A stretch of DNA of 64,000 bases from Allantophomopsis cytisporea (Eukaryota; Ascomycota; Leotiomycetes; Phacidiales; Phacidiaceae): positions 1,422,001-1,486,000 of the forward strand of contig CP103031.1 of the NCBI GenBank assembly GCA_024752435.1, given 5' to 3'. The position numbers were made by a program, and so were the translations under genes. Each line of letters starts with the position of its first letter. Positions within the stretch are counted from its first letter, which is position 1. Of the stretch, positions 1-12,238 are shown one piece after another. The notes under the pieces are model-generated. The model saw only the letters and a list, made by a program, of their open reading frames with translations. It was not told where the DNA came from and ran no database searches.

Positions 1-236
1 CCACACTAAACGGAAAGCGGCCGCGGATAGGCATAGTACGGCGACCTATGCAATTCGAAGCCTCGACTGCAATGTCCAAGCAGCTTACTGTTGTACACAG
101 GACCATACTCCACAACGCCAAGATTCGCCTCTCAGGCAAACGATGGATATCCTATGATTCTGAACTATATACTCGGACTTTAGTGAGGTGGTAGAGCGAA
201 GAGAGCAGAGCTTGATGAGAGCGACTCAGACACAAG

Positions 237-3200
237 ATGCAGTCGAATGGACAGAGTACTGCCCCGCAAGTGTCCGCTCCATCGAAACAGGACAATGTCG
301 CACATGAATCCCAGCCCACTGAATATGTCGAAAGGGATGATTTTGGCTTGCCCATTAGGAAGCATAAGATCGCCGCCTCAGTAGATAATGCAGCCAAATC
401 GCAGCCTCCCCCCAGCGAGGGGCCGCCAAAGGATCAGGATCCTAAAATCAATAATGTGGAAGAGGTGAAAAGCAACGGAGGGGCGGAAAAGTCGACGCCA
501 ATTGCAGAAAGTTCCGCGTCCCTCGAAGGAAAGAATTCGAAGAGCGAAAATCATGATGTTAAAGATGAAGAGTCGCCGACGGGCTCGAAATTAGACGACG
601 CAGCAGGGGCTCCACCTACAACGAACGGATCGAAGGAGGACGACAAGAGCACTTCTGAGAATGCCTCGACACCACCAACTGGGGAGTCCACCAAGAATGA
701 TCCAGGGAACCTAGCGGATAGTGATACCAAGGCGGGGAAGGGACATCAGAGAGCAAAAAGCTCGGTGAACGGGGTTTCGGAATGGTCTCATCAGCAAATG
801 GCACCACATCCGATCGAAGAAGAGAAGGAGGATGACGGCGAATGGCAGACGATGCCAGCATTTGCGCCTTACGATATATACGATGACGATAACCGTTTAG
901 TTGCCCGAGAGGCCCCGGATGAGGAGGATAGAAATGCCGCATATGCCAGCCTTGGAGGCGCGGGTAAGGGTTATACTCGAGTACAGCTGGATGAGGATGC
1001 GCAATCCGCAACTAGCTTGGACGAGAATACGTCATATCTGTTCAAGGAAGCAAACGGTACTGGCGTTGCTGATGGTGAGGACGAGGAGGCTAGGGATGCT
1101 GTTTCACAGATGCAGGCTACAAAGGACCTCTTGACGGAGACTCAACGAATAGCTTATGTTGGAATGACTCGACTAGCTTTGTCGGATATGTGCAAGCAAG
1201 CTGAAGCTATCGAATTCACCAAAGGCTCGAAGAAAGAAGTACAACTGGCAGCAGAGGCAATGAAGATGTGGAGTCAGAAGATGATGGTTCGATTATATGC
1301 TCATATGGAAATCAGCACTGCGGAGCAGATCATGATAGAGCAATTGGCTGAGCACGGTGTAGAGCCTAATGACCTTAGACCTACGTTGATGCAAAATGCT
1401 CGAGTGAAGAACCCGATGGCCGAGAAGCATACCTCTTCCTTTTCGCTCAACTCGCAGAGCACAATGTCAGCCGGATCTCTACATAGTCCACGCGAATCGA
1501 TATCATCGCCGAGATCAACTTCGTCGCCTAGAATAATTGAGGAGGACGCTGCAAGTTTACCACCACCATATGCGGAGCATGAGGGTGATGACTTGCCTGA
1601 AGTACGCACACCAAGTCAACTTCCTACCACCAAAAACATCGACATCGATCTCCGGTGGACAATCCTTTGTGATTTATTCTTGACCCTTATTGCAGACTCG
1701 ATTTATGACGCAAGATCGCGAGTTCTTTTAGAGCGTGTGGGGTCTCATTTAGAAGTTCCATGGTTAGAAATCTGTCGATTTGAGAAGAGGGTGACAGACG
1801 CGCTAGAAATGCAACAGGCTGCTGAGAAGGAGAACTGGAATGAAGACGAACACAAAGAAAATAGACGGAAGCTTGCTCTGAAGAAGCGATATATGATGAT
1901 GGGTCTTGCAACCGTGGGAGGTGGTTTGGTCATTGGTCTTTCTGCCGGTCTGTTGGCGCCTGTTATTGGTGCTGGTCTGGCCGCTGGCTTTACAACAATT
2001 GGCGTTGCCGGAACTAGTGGTTTCTTGGCTGGTGCTGGTGGTGCCGCTATCATCACGTCGACTGCAGCTGCATCTGGTGGTGTCATCGCTGTGAGAGCTG
2101 CAAATAGAAGAACTGGTGCAGTCAAGACCTTTGAATATCGTCCACTTCATAACAATAAGCGAGTCAATCTGATTGTCACTGTGTCAGGGTGGATGACGGG
2201 TAAGGTTGACGACGTTAGATTACCATACAGCACGGTAGATCCAGTTATGGGTGATATCTACTCTGTATTATGGGAACCGGAAATGCTTACCAGTATGGGT
2301 GACACCATTAACATCCTAGCTACGGAGGTTGGTTTTTATTCTCACTAATTGATTGTTTTTATTAATCATTTTAGGCTCTCACACAAGGTCTTCAACAAGT
2401 CCTTGGAAGCACCATCTTGATTGGTTTGATGGCAGCCCTTCAACTTCCCGTCGTGCTCACCAAGCTTGCTTATTTGATCGACAACCCATGGACTGTTTCT
2501 CTTGACCGCGCAAATTCTGCTGGTCTCATTCTCGCAGACTCGATCATCGATCGCAACCTTGGCACACGTCCCATCACCCTTGTCGGCTATTCCTTAGGAT
2601 CCCGAGTCATCTTCTCTTGTCTCCGCGAACTCTCTCGTAAAGGTGCCTACGGACTTGTTCAAAATGTGTATCTTTTTGGATCTCCTATTGTTGCCAATAG
2701 AGATGAATACCTCAAAGCAAGATCCGTTGTCTCTGGCCGCTTCGTAAACGGCTACGCCACAAATGACTGGATTTTAGGATATCTTTTCCGCCTGACATCA
2801 GGAGGAATTAGTCGTGTAGCAGGTCTTGCTCCTATCGATAAAGTTCCCGGTTTGGAAAACATCGATGTCACAGAACTTGTTCCAGGTCATATGGCTTATC
2901 GTACGGCCATGCCAAAACTGCTTCGCGAGGTTGGCTGGGTAGTCGAGTCCGACGAATTCTCAGAAATCGAAGACCCTGATCCAGACAATCATCAACAACG
3001 ACAACGCGAATTGATTAATGAGATTGAGGAAGCACGCAAAGCAGCTGAGAAGGAGCAGAAGAAAGGCAAATTTGGTTTCTTCTCGAAGAAACGAAAAACG
3101 GACAAGAAAGAATGGGAGACGTACCAGGAGAGCAAAGAAGATGAACCTGGATCCTCCTCGCAAGAGCAAAAGGAGTACAGCGGGGTTCTCTTTGATGTTG

Positions 3201-3679
3201 ATGCCATCCGCGCCGAGCTCGCCACCGAACACATGGAAGTCAAGGAGCTGAAGTCAACTCTACCACCTATGAAGCTAGATATGGCATCCTCTTCTTCCCT
3301 CCCACTCCCACAATCTCTTCGCACCTCCAAGAGCTTCGACTCCTCTACCCACCTGACTCCAAAACAAAATAACCTCTCTCCTATACCTCCGCTGCATAGT
3401 CCCTGGGCTTCCTCCACCCATGACCTCCACGACTATGACGAATTCGCCCCTGCTGCGGAGCCCAGCATGACTTTCGAGTCCAGCTACACAAGAAATCCCC
3501 TCCCTGTGCCTCCAAAGTCTGATAACAGGTCTCGGGCCTCTACTCTTCAGCGTCCTGACCTCAAGAGTTCCGTCTCTATGCCTACCGGGGCGGGTGTTGG
3601 TCTCGGCATCGAGCGCAATGCGTGGGCTGAGGACGAGGATGAGTTCGCGGAAAAAGAAATCGCTATGACGTTCGCCTAA
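237..3679 (+). CDS. DUF726 / TMCO4-like membrane alpha/beta-hydrolase
   Basis: Two exons, 237-2327 and 2375-3679, joined by a 47-nt intron (donor GTTGGT, branch-like CTAATT, acceptor TTTTAG); the join keeps frame and gives 1131 residues. The first ~450 residues are acidic, Ser-rich and probably disordered. A conserved helical region follows, then a Gly/Ala-rich hydrophobic stretch (about residues 550-625) that looks membrane-inserting, as in human TMCO4 and yeast Mil1. The second exon carries a nucleophile elbow GYSLGS with Ser near 770 and a later GH (LVPGHMAY) that could supply the histidine. A charged Lys/Glu segment and a Ser/Pro-rich tail end the protein. The family is known as DUF726 hydrolases; the substrate is unclear (Mil1 is linked to membrane traffic). 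The ATG at 237 is the first in a long open frame. Family call is firm; enzymatic activity is inferred. Confidence 0.9.
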
Positions 3680-4513
3680 TTTCTCCTCCTTTCAGACCCT
3701 TTTATGGTCTTCTGTAGATCGCAAATTTCTATCTCTACAGCCTACTTGTCCTGAGAGGCTGTTCTTACTTTATACTTTGACTTGCGGACTTTGTCCGAGT
3801 CTAATTGCATCTTTGTATAGGTTCATTTTTCTTGATTCTCTTTGTTCGGCATTTGTGGCGGATGTTTGCCGTAATTGTTGATTGCTGGTTGCTGGTTGGT
3901 GAGCCCGGACCTTGTGGTAGGTCGGGTAGGGCGTTCATTCTGATTGAATTCCGGCGTACCGCTCTTTCGCGTGTCGCTGTATCTATTTGGACACTTCAGC
4001 ATCATTTCGGAGCTGAGACTTACTATATATAGTAACGAATACACCTGTTTTAGTAAATCATTGGTGTACTAAATAATAGTCCATGAGCGAGCGCATAAGT
4101 AGAATGTTTACGTATTCGATGACCTCTCTGTCTTTGTTATATCACGTATGTTGCAACGTAATGCTACCGAATACCCACAGTATCTCCCCTTGGCTTTGAC
4201 TGATTTGACACAGCATGATTTTTTGGCATGGACGCTCTATCGAATTTCCTATAAGCAAGATTTGAATTTGGACGAATTCAAGCAGTTGGGATGTGGTTCG
4301 TTGCAACGACATCGTCGCCAAAATGGAAGTAGATTTGAAACTTCCATTAATTGATCGGATACAGCATGTAAGATTAAGTTATTGAAAACATTATTATGAA
4401 TTTAGTGTTGATCTCTACGTAAGTCTACCTCGAGATCGCTCTATACATCTCTCTAAATCTGTAGGCTATCCATCCTTCTCAAATGGCCAATCCAATATCA
4501 TCCCCCTTATCAT
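3680..4513. other. gene-free stretch between convergent genes
   Basis: This holds the 3' flanks of the DUF726 gene (+) and the Ser/Thr-rich gene (-). A 68-codon open frame at 4148-4354 has no recognisable features. I see nothing else here. Confidence 0.6.
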
Positions 4514-6812
4514 CTAATCGTCTATAGTGTACAAGTATTCCTTCGCAACATCTGCATCTACAACACTAACATAATAAGCATCGGAGAGATAACCAGCATA
4601 ACTAGTACATGTATACAATCCCGTCGAGGCACTCAATGTGACCTCGAAGCTATAGTGTATGGACGGAGACACAGTATTTGCAGCGCATGTCTGAACAGCT
4701 TCGCATGCAGAGCTTGAGGAATATGTCGTTGCATACGACTGCTGGATAGGGAAGAGTGCGTCTAAGAAGACTCGATTGGTCCGTCGGCCGGTTGTGGATG
4801 TGACTTGGACAAAATCGAGCTGTTCGGTACGCCCATAGCTATTCACATAAGGAGTAGTGACATCACTTGGAGTACATGCGACTGCCGTTACGGTAGAGAT
4901 TTGGGTGGAGATTGTGGTGGTTGTCGCGTCAACTATGTTCGTTGCGATGATTGTTTGAGGAACAGTGATTGTGACGGTGGTGCTCAAGGGGACGGTGATT
5001 GACTGGGTGACGGTGACTGTTGGTGTAGCTGTGAAGGTTGCGGTTGAAGTTACCGGCTCATTCGTTACCGTATTGGTCTCCGTCTCTGTTGCCGTGACGA
5101 ACAAAGTCTCGGTTGGGGTATATGTCTCAGTGATTGTGGTGAGATCAGTGCTTGTTTCCGTAGCTGTTGACAAGGCCGTGATTGTGAACAGAATACTGGA
5201 GTTAATCGTTCCGGTTGAAGTTGATGTTTTCGTGTCCGTCAAAGTAGTGGTGAATGTCAATGTGTTGGATGCAACGACAGTAAGGGGGCGTGTGACAGAA
5301 ACGACTTGAGTGGAGTTTGCTGACTTGGTAACTGTGATTGTCTCTTTATCCAAAAACGATGACGTTTTGGTATCTTCAATAGCGGATGTGACTGTGCTGG
5401 TCATGTTTCCACCAGCGGTCACATAGACCGTGGACGATGCTGATGGAGCGATTAGACATGAGCAGGCTTCATAAATTGACTCATTATCTGATGTTCCAAG
5501 GCTTCGAGGTACGATAGTTACAGTCGCAGCTCCAGTCACAGTAGTCGTGCGAGTTGTGAGAGATGTTGCTGTAGCGTCTACACTTGTACTAGGAGTTATT
5601 AGCCAAACCATCAAGTAAGATACAATTTTATGTTGGAGCTTACATTGACAAAGTGTTGGTGATAGTGGATGTAGCAGTCTCAGTCTCGGTGCCAGTGACG
5701 AATACGGTCACCCATACTAGATCGGTCGCGGTAGAAGTCCCGTCTATAGTTACGGATGCTGTTTCTGTCGGAATCACAACTTGAAGCGAGTTGGAGGTGG
5801 TTGTCTCAGTATGAGTTTCCGTAATGGGATCAGTCTCCGTCAAGGTAATGGTCGCGGAGTTCGTTTCAGTTACTGTGAGGAATGAGGTGATTGTTGCAGT
5901 CTCATCATCGATATCAGTAAATGTAGCGGCGGCATTGTCGGTGGCTGTGGCGAACTCGGTAATAGTGATCGATTCGATTCCAGTAGAAGTGATCGTACCG
6001 GGGACTGTGACGGTGGATGTGAAGTCCTGGGTTACTGTTACGATTTCTGAATCAATTGAAGTTGCAGTCGTGTTTAAGCTGTTAGTTTCAGTGGCATAAT
6101 GAGTGACGACGACCGTCCCTGAGATGGTCGATGTTATTGTCGTAGGCTTTAAGGTACTATAATGCAAGACGCTCGAGCAGAAGCTTGATGCATCTTTCTG
6201 GGATGGATATGCCGACAGAAGAGCATCCAAAAGCTGTGAACAGGTTGTAGCGTATGAGCCAGCACTTGAAGAGATGGTCGAAGATGTGGCATTTGCCGTG
6301 GTTGTAGCATTGGAAAAGCTGTATGTGGTTGGCCTGGTGGATGATAACGAGAGTAAAGGCGAAGAAACTTGTCCAATTGTAGAGACTGCGAGGCCTTTCG
6401 TAGGGCTAGAAGTGCCAATATTGTATACACTGGTATAGTCTGTTGAGTCTGTGTTCAAAGAAGATCCAGCAACAGGAGGCTGATCAGCTACGTTGGTCGA
6501 AGAAGCATCAAGTGCGGTCGAGCCACTAGGAACAAAGGCACTTGCTGAACCTGGGGCAGAGTCGATGATAGTTGCAGGAGTGTCTGATTGTGAGATGGTC
6601 CAGGGTGCTTCAGTACCGCATAAGACCACAGTCTGTGTCAACGTAAAAGTCACCGTGCCGGCAGACTGGCTCTGGTATTCTCTTGTACCATTGTATCTCT
6701 CGGTTCCATTGTGGTATTCCGCAGTCCTGTTGTAGTAGCTGCCAGGTGCGGCTTTGACAAGAAGTACCAAGTAGAACAGGCAGAGGCCTGATATCAGCTT
6801 TTGAACAGCCAT
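4514..6812 (-). CDS. large secreted Ser/Thr-rich repeat protein
   Basis: Exon 1 runs 6812-5644 and exon 2 5588-4514, with a 55-nt intron (GTAAGC donor, GCTAATAAC branch, CCTAG acceptor); the join restores frame and gives 747 residues. I chose the ATG at 6812, not an upstream in-frame one at 6902, because it opens directly onto a signal peptide (KLISGLCLFYLVLLVKAAPG). An Asn-glycosylation-rich segment (YNRT, YHNGT, YNGT) follows, then several hundred residues dominated by alternating T-x-T / T-V-T dipeptides, giving a long extended O-glycosylated rod. Two less repetitive parts contain cysteines: around residues 205-240 and the last ~120 residues. No hydrophobic C-terminal tail is visible, so a GPI anchor is unlikely. 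It resembles cell-wall or secreted mucin-like proteins of fungi; a specific function cannot be named. The antisense open frames across it are shadows of the repeat. Confidence 0.8.
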
Positions 6813-8490
6813 CGTAAGCTTCAAAAAGGGTTCAAATCGGAAACGACAGTAAATGATAGCCCACAAACGAAGGACGGCTATGGGGCAAGAAGAGGAGAGC
6901 ATACCTACCTGCTATATAAAGGTCCTATAACTGCCTAGTAGCATGACTGACTTACAATACATCAACGGACTCAAGAGCTCATGAGCTACTCATGTGGAAC
7001 CCAAAGACAAATAGCTAATGTGGCGTCGTAGTTCAAAGTCGATGTCCATTATCCGCCAGAACTTCTCCTGCTCCAACGATGTTTTTCTTGAGATTTTGCC
7101 ATCGTCAAGTGTGGCGTTGTAGTTCACAGCTGAGATTCCCTGTCAATGAGAACTTCTGCAGGTCCAATGGCCCATTTCTTCCAATTTGCTGCCACCTTAG
7201 GATGCAAAGAACATCTTGGCTCAATCGTATAGAGATCGACGTAGCTCCAGACTTACAGCCTCCAATTTGTACTAGTAGCATCCGTCCTTATTTATGCCTA
7301 GTGATAAGCTAAAATCCCAATCCTTCCTCTTTTGTCATAGCGCTGCTTAATTATGCCATAATTGACCATCTTCACGTTTTTGTAAAGGTAGTTGACAGGT
7401 GCAGGGACCGTTTTGTTGCTTGGCTCGACCGCGCTGTTGAGCCCCTGAGAGAGAATAGACGGAGAACATTGCGGCTGAAGTATTCCCTGTCCCAAATCAC
7501 TGGAAGGTTCTGTTCGAGTTGTCCATCTTCTGCATACAAAGAATTGGAGCTGGGTTCGTAGCTATGCGGCATGGTCTTTATTTTTTCAATGTATCGAGGG
7601 ACTCCGTGGCTTGTGAGAGACCGGCATCAGTACTGTTGTGACTTACGGAAGAGGCTTGATCAAATTCCCACATCTCTTATGTCTATACTACAAGTGGCTG
7701 TGTCTCCCGGGCTTAACGTCCGCCATTCACAACTGTCTTCTCAGCTCAAATCTTAATCTAGAAAGCTAGATTTTCTTGGAGTTATCGTATGTCATTAGAT
7801 CGATCTGATTTAGAGACTGTATCCTTGATTTTCAAAGTAGTATCGCGAAGGTATAGTTCTTTGTCAATTTATAGATACAGCCGGACCTTGAAGTCCGACG
7901 TGAACAATTCACAAATTCGAGCATAAAATCTTGTTCGGATGCTCAATTCAATAACTCGAGTTTTCTGTTTGACATCATATTCTGCTTTTTGTTTTCTTCT
8001 CCGGAGCATTGATGGACTGGACGACCAAATGCACACTATGTCGTGCTCTATAAACATAAGACACGCATCATCTTAACAATTCTTTCTTGGTTGTAAAACA
8101 CATATAAATAATACTAAGTTATTTGTTTTCTCCAGAACTGACTGTATCAATGTCCCTATTCTCGTCCGTGGATATTTTTGCTCCTATGATTAAAATGGTA
8201 GTGGTCGAGTGCTTGTACTTCACCCGTCTTCTCACTTGCTGATCTCCGAATGGAGGTCATACTAATGACCACAAACAAAAAGACGCATGCCACCATAGAG
8301 GCTTCATGACCAGAGGTTCAGTCTTCCATAATATTTTCGCAAAATCTCTAGCTCTAAAGCAGACTGCACTGAATGATTCTTTACTTGACAGAGCGAGCTC
8401 CGATCTGGCAGACAATATTTCTAAGGACTTATGTTGTGATTACTATTGTTATACACAATAAGCGAGCTTAATTCAACAACAACCAAAAAG
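6813..8490. other. gene-free stretch upstream of the secreted protein
   Basis: It contains the promoter side of the Ser/Thr-rich gene; TATATAAAGG on the + strand at about 6903-6912 reads as a weak TATA-like element for the minus-strand gene. Open frames at 7298-7572 (minus) are short and overlap each other; I could not support them as genes. Confidence 0.5.
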
Positions 8491-8574
8491 GCCTGCGTAG
8501 CTCAATTGGTTAGAGCATCTGACTCTTATTCATAAGAAATCAGAAGGTTGGGGGTTCGACCCCCCCCGGGGGCT
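8491..8574 (+). tRNA. tRNA-Lys(CTT) with a 10-nt intron
   Basis: A cloverleaf can be drawn. Acceptor 8491-8497 faces 8567-8573, the D arm is GCTC..GAGC, the anticodon stem is TCTGA (8518-8522) with TCAGA (8540-8544), and the T arm is GGGGG-TTCGACC-CCCCC. The anticodon loop spans 17 nt with CTT at 8525-8527, so an intron of about 10 nt (about 8529-8538) follows position 37, the usual eukaryotic site. The acceptor stem has one G-G mismatch (8495 against 8569) and a T.G wobble, so slight decay is possible. Runs of T downstream are suitable Pol III terminators. Confidence 0.85.
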
Positions 8575-8598
8575 CAATTCCCTCAGAGATTGCCTTTC

Positions 8599-8613
8599 TT
8601 TTTGCATTTTTTT
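8599..8613 (+). terminator. Pol III oligo-T terminator of the tRNA
   Basis: A T5 run at 8599-8603 and a T7 run at 8607-8613 lie 25-40 nt after the tRNA 3' end, the expected signal for RNA polymerase III termination. Confidence 0.6.
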
Positions 8614-11341
8614 GGTCTGATATCTTTTAAACCTTTTTTCACCTTTGTTATCCGAGATACCATAGAAAGTAACGCATTCGAGATGGACTTGGTATTCCTT
8701 TTTTCTATTTAGTCACCTGAGTTGAGTGCAAGGTGGGAATTTATACCAGGCTTCTGATAATGAGAATATGTTCGGTTGGTGGTGAATTCAAGCAGCTTCT
8801 TGCTGACTCCTCATTATTGGATTTTAGTTCGGTGGAATCATTTACAGCAGCTGATTGCAATGATGGGACCTTTTTTTCACAAGGCTGAGATTACTGTGCA
8901 GAGAACAAATCACCAATCTCTGTTACCTGATAAACATCTGACCGAGGTGAGGGGATAGTTATTAAGTTGCAATTCACACTGATCAAGTGTATAGAAACTC
9001 CAAGTATATACTGAATGTAACAAAGTCTACAGTCAGACATAAAAATGATTTGAAGAGCCCCCTTCTAGCTTCGCGATTGTTACATGAATATGAGAAAATA
9101 CAAGCAACTTCGATATGACAACTGAGATTTGTTCTAACAGTAATATATTTATTTAGTATCAAATCTACTCTACTCAACGTATGATCTGTCTCCTCACGAA
9201 AGATCCGGCCCCATTCAGGAGTACCACAAGCTGACACAGAACGATCATAGAATCCTCTACGCCTAGCCAGCATCTCATCCATCACCTATGACCCTTTCCC
9301 CACGCCGTCCTCATGCATATGGAAACCTAACTTAACGTCGTGTTAGCCTCCTCATCATCAAACCCCTTCCTCTCTTCCTCCTCTGGTGCAACATAGCAAC
9401 AAGCAAGACACAATCCTTCAGTTCCCCATTTATAAGCACCGCTCCGCCCGCGTCCACCTTACATATGGCGATGCAAGACAGACCCCGGTATCTGCCCCGA
9501 GCAGGCGGCGAGCATCGCCTTATACGGCTCTTCCTAAGATTGTATTGGGTGTGGGATCTCATCATATAGAAGTGTCTTGAAGTTTCGTGTGTACCAGCCC
9601 ATCCAGCCGTAACCAGCATCTAATCGGATCGGATTCCGCGCAGAAAAAGACCAGAAGGGAAGAAGATTGTGCGCTTACCTGATAACTAGTCGAGTGAGCG
9701 GAGGATTACTCAATCCCCCCCAAACTCGGAATGTCTGCGTGTAATTGCGCACCGCTGAAATGTATTGCGCATTGGGAGAGGTAGGTGTGCGAAAAAGAAA
9801 ATGTAAGCTCACCAAGCTGCAAACTTCGCTTCGCCAAACCCCCCAGTGAGCAACCCACTTCCGCTATTCCGCTATTCCACCCGTACCCGCATGCGCCGTA
9901 TCCGCTCCGCCCACATACCACGCTCCGCTCCGTGGCCATGCATCATGAACATCACACGTTCTCCGTCTCATATGCACGCTCACAGCATCCGACATCCAGC
10001 CAACAGGCTGACGACACAGCTGAAAGAAATGGATGATCTGTTCTGTTCTATTCTCTGTGGGCTGCATGTATATCGCAGATCAAACGCCACGCATATGCAT
10101 AAATCTCAGCTGACCCCGGTCGATCCGCGTTGGCTGAGCGCATTCGAGGCTGTTTGGTATGCGTTGCTGTGTCATCTTTCACCAATGCAACGTGGACCGC
10201 ATTTAGGTACTTGTACTTAGCAGATGGGATTAAGCAAATTCTTCTATGCTATTTCGATATAATGCGTGTTCTAGGCTGAGGTTGTTTGAATATTACTTCC
10301 TCCCCTCCCCTTATTCTCTCATGTTGAATGAAGTATATACTCCCGCAAGGCGGATGTACCCACATTCTCCTCAAGTTATCATCTTCAGTTATCCTCCTCA
10401 TTCTCCTCCTTCGTATGCCTCCTCCTCTATATCCTCATCTCTCCTCATCCCTCATCCCTCATCCCTCATCCCTCATCCCTCGTCCCTCATCTCAACCAAA
10501 TCAACCAAACCAGTCAGCCTAACCCTCGCCCCATCCCCCCATCCCCCCTCAACCCCCTCACACAAGCATAAGAATCCAATGCGCACCCTTCACCCACGCA
10601 TCAAGAATGCGGCTCGTCGCGTCGCGTCTCGTCCATAGCCATAGCCATCACCCGAGCACAATCACAATCACAATCAATAGGAATGTATGATATCATACAG
10701 ACACATCCCACTTGGTCCCCTAAATATTGATGTGTCTAGTGCGAGTTTTGTAAAGTATGTAAGGTAGTATGTGACATGTACGCAGTAGGGAATCCTGCGA
10801 GATGATAAATAGAAAACATAAACATTGTAACTCGAAACCAACCAACCAAGCTGTAGTTAACCATATCAACCCCCGATGTCACCATCAGTAATCAAGTAGA
10901 ACAATCAAGATTTTAAGATTTAACTGTATTCATATATACCATGCAAAGTTATGTACATCTCACCCTCTCATCCACTCCCAACTCTCCCTCTGATCTTCCC
11001 CTCTTTCAAAACAGGGTATATCCCAATGTCCACCTCCACCTACTCCTCCACATTAAAAATCATAAAGAGCGTAAAGCACCACAGCAAGGCAAAAGCAAGC
11101 TCAGCGTGATGCAAAAGGTACCAAAATAAGGAGTGTAAGTGGCCGTCAACGCCACACGTGCGCACTGCACACATCTCACCCAAAGACTCCATCCAAATAT
11201 TCCAAATCCCATTCCCAAAATCCCAAGCCCGGCTTCCATTTCAAGCCAAAGCCAACCCATCCCATATTCCTCAATCGATCCCTTCAATTTTCGCCAAATT
11301 ATATACACGAAGCCTTTTCCCCCTTCTTCTCCCCTCTCACC
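8614..11341. other. gene-free stretch, 3' flank of the conserved protein gene
   Basis: Several open frames of 60-130 codons occur, but none has a recognisable domain, they overlap on both strands, and the longest (10246-10638) is driven by a 7-bp tandem repeat. The part nearest 11342 is probably the 3' UTR of the minus-strand gene. Confidence 0.5.
10444..10490. repeat. 7-bp minisatellite (CTCATCC)n
   Basis: About six near-perfect copies of a 7-bp pyrimidine-rich unit, the last ones diverged (CTCGTCC). It lies in noncoding DNA. Confidence 0.85.
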
Positions 11342-12238
11342 TCAGATCCAAAGCGCATCCTGAACCTTGATGGGCCCGTAAGCACTAACGAAGAACTCAT
11401 GAATCTCACTCATGTATTCGTCCGCCCCAAACTTAAGCAGACCCCTGCTCATAAGCTCCCGCTCTTCCTCGTCAACGATATGCACGTGGCCCCCAAACTC
11501 CTCCGCTAGCTCGTTGACCTGCGCCAATTCGTTACCGAATGGGTGGGATGTGTGTTGCTGAAACACTGCAGGGCCCGGGGCGTTGAAGGAGGGCGTTGGT
11601 GCTGGCGCGGAAGCAGTCGGTGGGCGAGAAGAGTAGGAAGGGTTACGGGAGTGCGAGTTGGAGTGCGAGTAGGTGTTTGATGCGGCGGAGGAGTGAGTAG
11701 GTTGCTGCTCGATGGCCTCGCCCGGATTGCTAAACATAGCCAAGCTTCCCCTCGCCCTAGAGATGGAGTTCTTCGGTGAACTCATTCTTGACATGCTGCG
11801 CTTGCGTGCCATGTGCTCATGAGTCTTCTTGGTATGACTTGGCGCACGCTGAGGAATACTGGGTCCCTCTCCATCCCCCGAACTCGTCGATGTCCTCGTA
11901 GTGTTGAAATACGACGTAAGGTGGTTTGGCTCAGGACTACATGGTCCTGATTCAATGGAGCTGGTATCCGGCGAGGTCAATGGTGAGAGCATGCTCTTGT
12001 TGAGATCGGAGTCGTTATCTGAAGAGAGGGAAGAGGCGGAGGAGGGATACAGGTCTGGCGCATTATAGGAAAGCATGTTGGTGGTCGAAATCAGCTCAAC
12101 TGGTCCGGAGATCTTGGAGCGTTGGACGGCGCCAGCTGCAAAAGTTTTGGTGACAGTAGACATTGAGCGTTGAGGCATAGGCGCCGATATCTCAGGACGC
12201 TTGGCCCGCTTGGTTGTGAATGCCCTCGCGAGAGACAT
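11342..12238 (-). CDS. conserved fungal protein of unknown function
   Basis: A single-exon frame of 298 codons starts at the ATG at 12238. The protein begins with a basic motif MSLARAFTTKR. The middle (about residues 80-220) is Ser/Pro-rich and probably disordered, with likely phosphorylation sites such as SPLTSP. The last ~70 residues are ordered and mixed: an acidic/hydrophobic helix-like segment around VNELAEEFGGHVHIVDEEE, then a C-terminal stretch ending ...VQDALWI. I recall proteins with the same N-terminal motif in other filamentous ascomycetes but can name no function. It has no signal peptide or membrane segment. The codon pattern and conserved ends make it a real gene; its upstream region is unusually long. 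Confidence 0.75.
   Translation of the reverse strand: MSLARAFTTKRAKRPEISAPMPQRSMSTVTKTFAAGAVQRSKISGPVELISTTNMLSYNAPDLYPSSASSLSSDNDSDLNKSMLSPLTSPDTSSIESGPCSPEPNHLTSYFNTTRTSTSSGDGEGPSIPQRAPSHTKKTHEHMARKRSMSRMSSPKNSISRARGSLAMFSNPGEAIEQQPTHSSAASNTYSHSNSHSRNPSYSSRPPTASAPAPTPSFNAPGPAVFQQHTSHPFGNELAQVNELAEEFGGHVHIVDEEERELMSRGLLKFGADEYMSEIHEFFVSAYGPIKVQDALWI

Noticed and set aside
4805..6099. Val-rich plus-strand open frames antisense to the secreted protein
   Set aside because: They are complementary shadows of the Thr/Val repeat of the minus-strand gene.
10246..10638. 130-codon open frame with a SLIPHPS repeat
   Set aside because: The apparent protein repeat is the CTCATCC minisatellite; no coding evidence outside it.
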